From the NCBI GenBank assembly GCA_963741315.1, contig CAVUHK010000008.1, positions 682,001-746,000 of the forward strand: a stretch of 64,000 nt of DNA, written 5' to 3'. Of this stretch, positions 62,847 to 64,000 are shown in pieces (within the stretch, counting starts at the first letter, position 1; each line of letters starts with the position of its first letter). The position numbers and the translations under genes were made by a program. The notes beneath the pieces were generated by a model that saw only the letters and a program-made list of their open reading frames with translations, did not search any database and had not been told where the DNA came from. This DNA is from PALSA-1003 sp963741315 (lineage in GTDB: Bacteria > Pseudomonadota > Gammaproteobacteria > Burkholderiales > Casimicrobiaceae).

Positions 62847-64000
62847 ATGTCCGGCAACACCCTGGGCACGTTGTTCTGCCTGACTTCCTTCGGCGAATCG
62901 CACGGCCCGGCGATCGGCTGCGTCGTCGACGGCTGTCCGCCGGGGCTCGCGCTCGCCGCCACCGACATCCAGCAGGATCTCGATCGTCGCAAGCCCGGAA
63001 CGTCGCGGCACGTCACGCAGCGCCGCGAGTCGGACAGCGTGGAGATCCTGTCCGGTGTGTTCGAAGGCAGGACCACCGGCACGCCGATCGCGCTGCTCAT
63101 TCGCAACGAGGACGCGCGCAGCAAGGACTATTCGAACATCGCCGACACCTTTCGTCCGGGTCACGCCGATTACACCTATTGGCAGAAGTACGGCATCCGC
63201 GACTACCGCGGCGGCGGACGCCAGTCGGCGCGCGAGACCGCCGTGCGCGTCGCCGCCGGCGCGATTGCGCGCAAGTGGCTCTCCGAGCGCTACGGCATCG
63301 CCATTCGAGGCTGCCTCTCGCAGATCGGCACGAAGCAAATCGCGTTCAAGGGCTGGGAGTACGTGCACGCCAATCCGTTCTTCGTGGCCACCGACGAAAT
63401 GACCGACGAGCTCGAAGCGTTCATGGACGCGCTGCGCAAGTCCGGCGATTCGGTCGGCGCGCGCATAAACGTCGTCGCGCACAACGTGCCGGTCGGCTGG
63501 GGCGAACCGGTGTACGGCAAGCTCGACGCCGACATCGCCGGCGCGATGATGAGCATCAACGCGGTGAAGGGCGTCGAAATCGGCGCCGGCTTCGCCAGCG
63601 TCGCGCAAAAGGGCACCGAGCATTCCGACGAGATGACGCCGCAGGGCTTCGTCTCCAACCAGGCCGGCGGCATCCTTGGCGGTATCTCCACCGGTCAGGA
63701 CATCGTCGTGTCGTTCGCGGTCAAGCCCACCTCGTCGATCCGGCTCGATCGGCGCAGTGTGGACAAGGCGGGCAATCCGGTGGTGGTCAACACCCACGGG
63801 CGCCACGATCCGTGTGTGGGCATTCGCGCGACCCCCATCGGCGAAGCGATGCTGGCACTCGTGCTCATCGACCACGCGCTGCGCCATCGCGCGCAGAACG
63901 CGGACGTCGCGTGCACGACGCCGAAAATCGCCGCGCAGGCACCGCCCGAGATCATCGCCCGCCTGCGCGCCGGCGGCGCCGTCGACGATCCGGACCCCGA
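62847..64000 (+). CDS. aroC: Chorismate synthase, 3' end beyond the window
   Basis: Last common step of aromatic amino-acid synthesis, using reduced FMN. The visible 384 residues start MSGNTLGTLFCLTSFGESHGPAIG and include the family signatures RPGHADYTYWQKYG, YRGGGRQSARETAVRVAAGAIA, VKGVEIGAGF and NTHGRHDPCVGIRATPIGEAM. The end is cut by the window; typical length is 360-400, so little is missing. It is divergent from the sirtuin gene. Confidence 0.97.
   Translation, partial: MSGNTLGTLFCLTSFGESHGPAIGCVVDGCPPGLALAATDIQQDLDRRKPGTSRHVTQRRESDSVEILSGVFEGRTTGTPIALLIRNEDARSKDYSNIADTFRPGHADYTYWQKYGIRDYRGGGRQSARETAVRVAAGAIARKWLSERYGIAIRGCLSQIGTKQIAFKGWEYVHANPFFVATDEMTDELEAFMDALRKSGDSVGARINVVAHNVPVGWGEPVYGKLDADIAGAMMSINAVKGVEIGAGFASVAQKGTEHSDEMTPQGFVSNQAGGILGGISTGQDIVVSFAVKPTSSIRLDRRSVDKAGNPVVVNTHGRHDPCVGIRATPIGEAMLALVLIDHALRHRAQNADVACTTPKIAAQAPPEIIARLRAGGAVDDPDP

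Overview
The window is high-GC proteobacterial DNA. Gene order (nadK < > hrcA-hemH-grpE-dnaK-dnaJ), the queA-tgt-yajC-secD-secF block, a 180-kDa-type NAD glutamate dehydrogenase and a GlrK/GlrR-type two-component system point to a betaproteobacterium (Burkholderiales or a neighbouring lineage). No rRNA is present, so the genus cannot be fixed. Most of the window is dense housekeeping sequence. The exception is roughly 26.8-39.4 kb, which is looser, partly lower in GC and richer in accessory genes.

Layout. 1-7.4 kb: NAD kinase (truncated by the window edge) divergent from a heat-shock block (hrcA, SnoaL-like gene, hemH, grpE, dnaK, dnaJ). grpE and dnaK each have a good sigma-32 promoter, and a strongly structured spacer lies between dnaK and dnaJ. 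7.4-18.7 kb: BaiN/HI0933-like flavoprotein, a branched-chain amino-acid-type binding protein, a MobA-like nucleotidyltransferase, an ArsR/SRPBCC pair with a textbook promoter-operator, a GGDEF-EAL protein with a one-base frameshift, class I fumarase with a UPF0114 membrane protein, acetyl-CoA synthetase and a GST. 18.8-26.6 kb: purB, a DedA protein and the queuosine/Sec operon. 26.7 kb: tRNA-Leu(CAA), followed by a small putative island (GNAT acetyltransferase, aspartoacylase-like hydrolase, IPTL-CTERM streptogramin-lyase-like propeller) that ends at an imperfect copy of the tRNA 3' end at 30037-30058. 30-39.8 kb: small membrane protein, methyltransferase, a second propeller protein, CHRD protein, and an NHEJ set (MerR-TPR regulator, Ku, frameshifted LigD). 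40-49.7 kb: NAD-GDH, lipoprotein, phospholipase-D-like protein, ABC exporter, DUF4337 protein, DHFR. 49.7-53.8 kb: GlrK-QseG-GlrR-like operon followed by a sigma-54 transcription unit. 53.8-64 kb: thyA, ArsR plus a fused LplT-PlsC-like protein, DUF2339 protein, glucose/sorbosone dehydrogenase-like protein with VCBS-like repeats, CobB-type sirtuin, and chorismate synthase (truncated by the window end).

The most interesting signal is just downstream of the GlrR-like regulator. Two exact TGTC-N10-GACA sites (53255-53272 and 53320-53337), the motif described for enterobacterial GlrR, precede a GG-N10-GC sigma-54 promoter (53433-53450). A short transcription unit follows and ends in a strong intrinsic terminator (53766-53798). 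This looks like a self-contained GlrR target encoding either a 65-residue protein or a roughly 340-nt small RNA, and I recognise no described counterpart in this position.

Three dispersed pairs of inverted GC-rich palindromes (REP/MITE-like) sit immediately next to stop codons of dnaJ, acs and secD. Three genes (GGDEF-EAL, ABC exporter, ligD) each look as if they carry one extra base, which could be real decay or assembly error.
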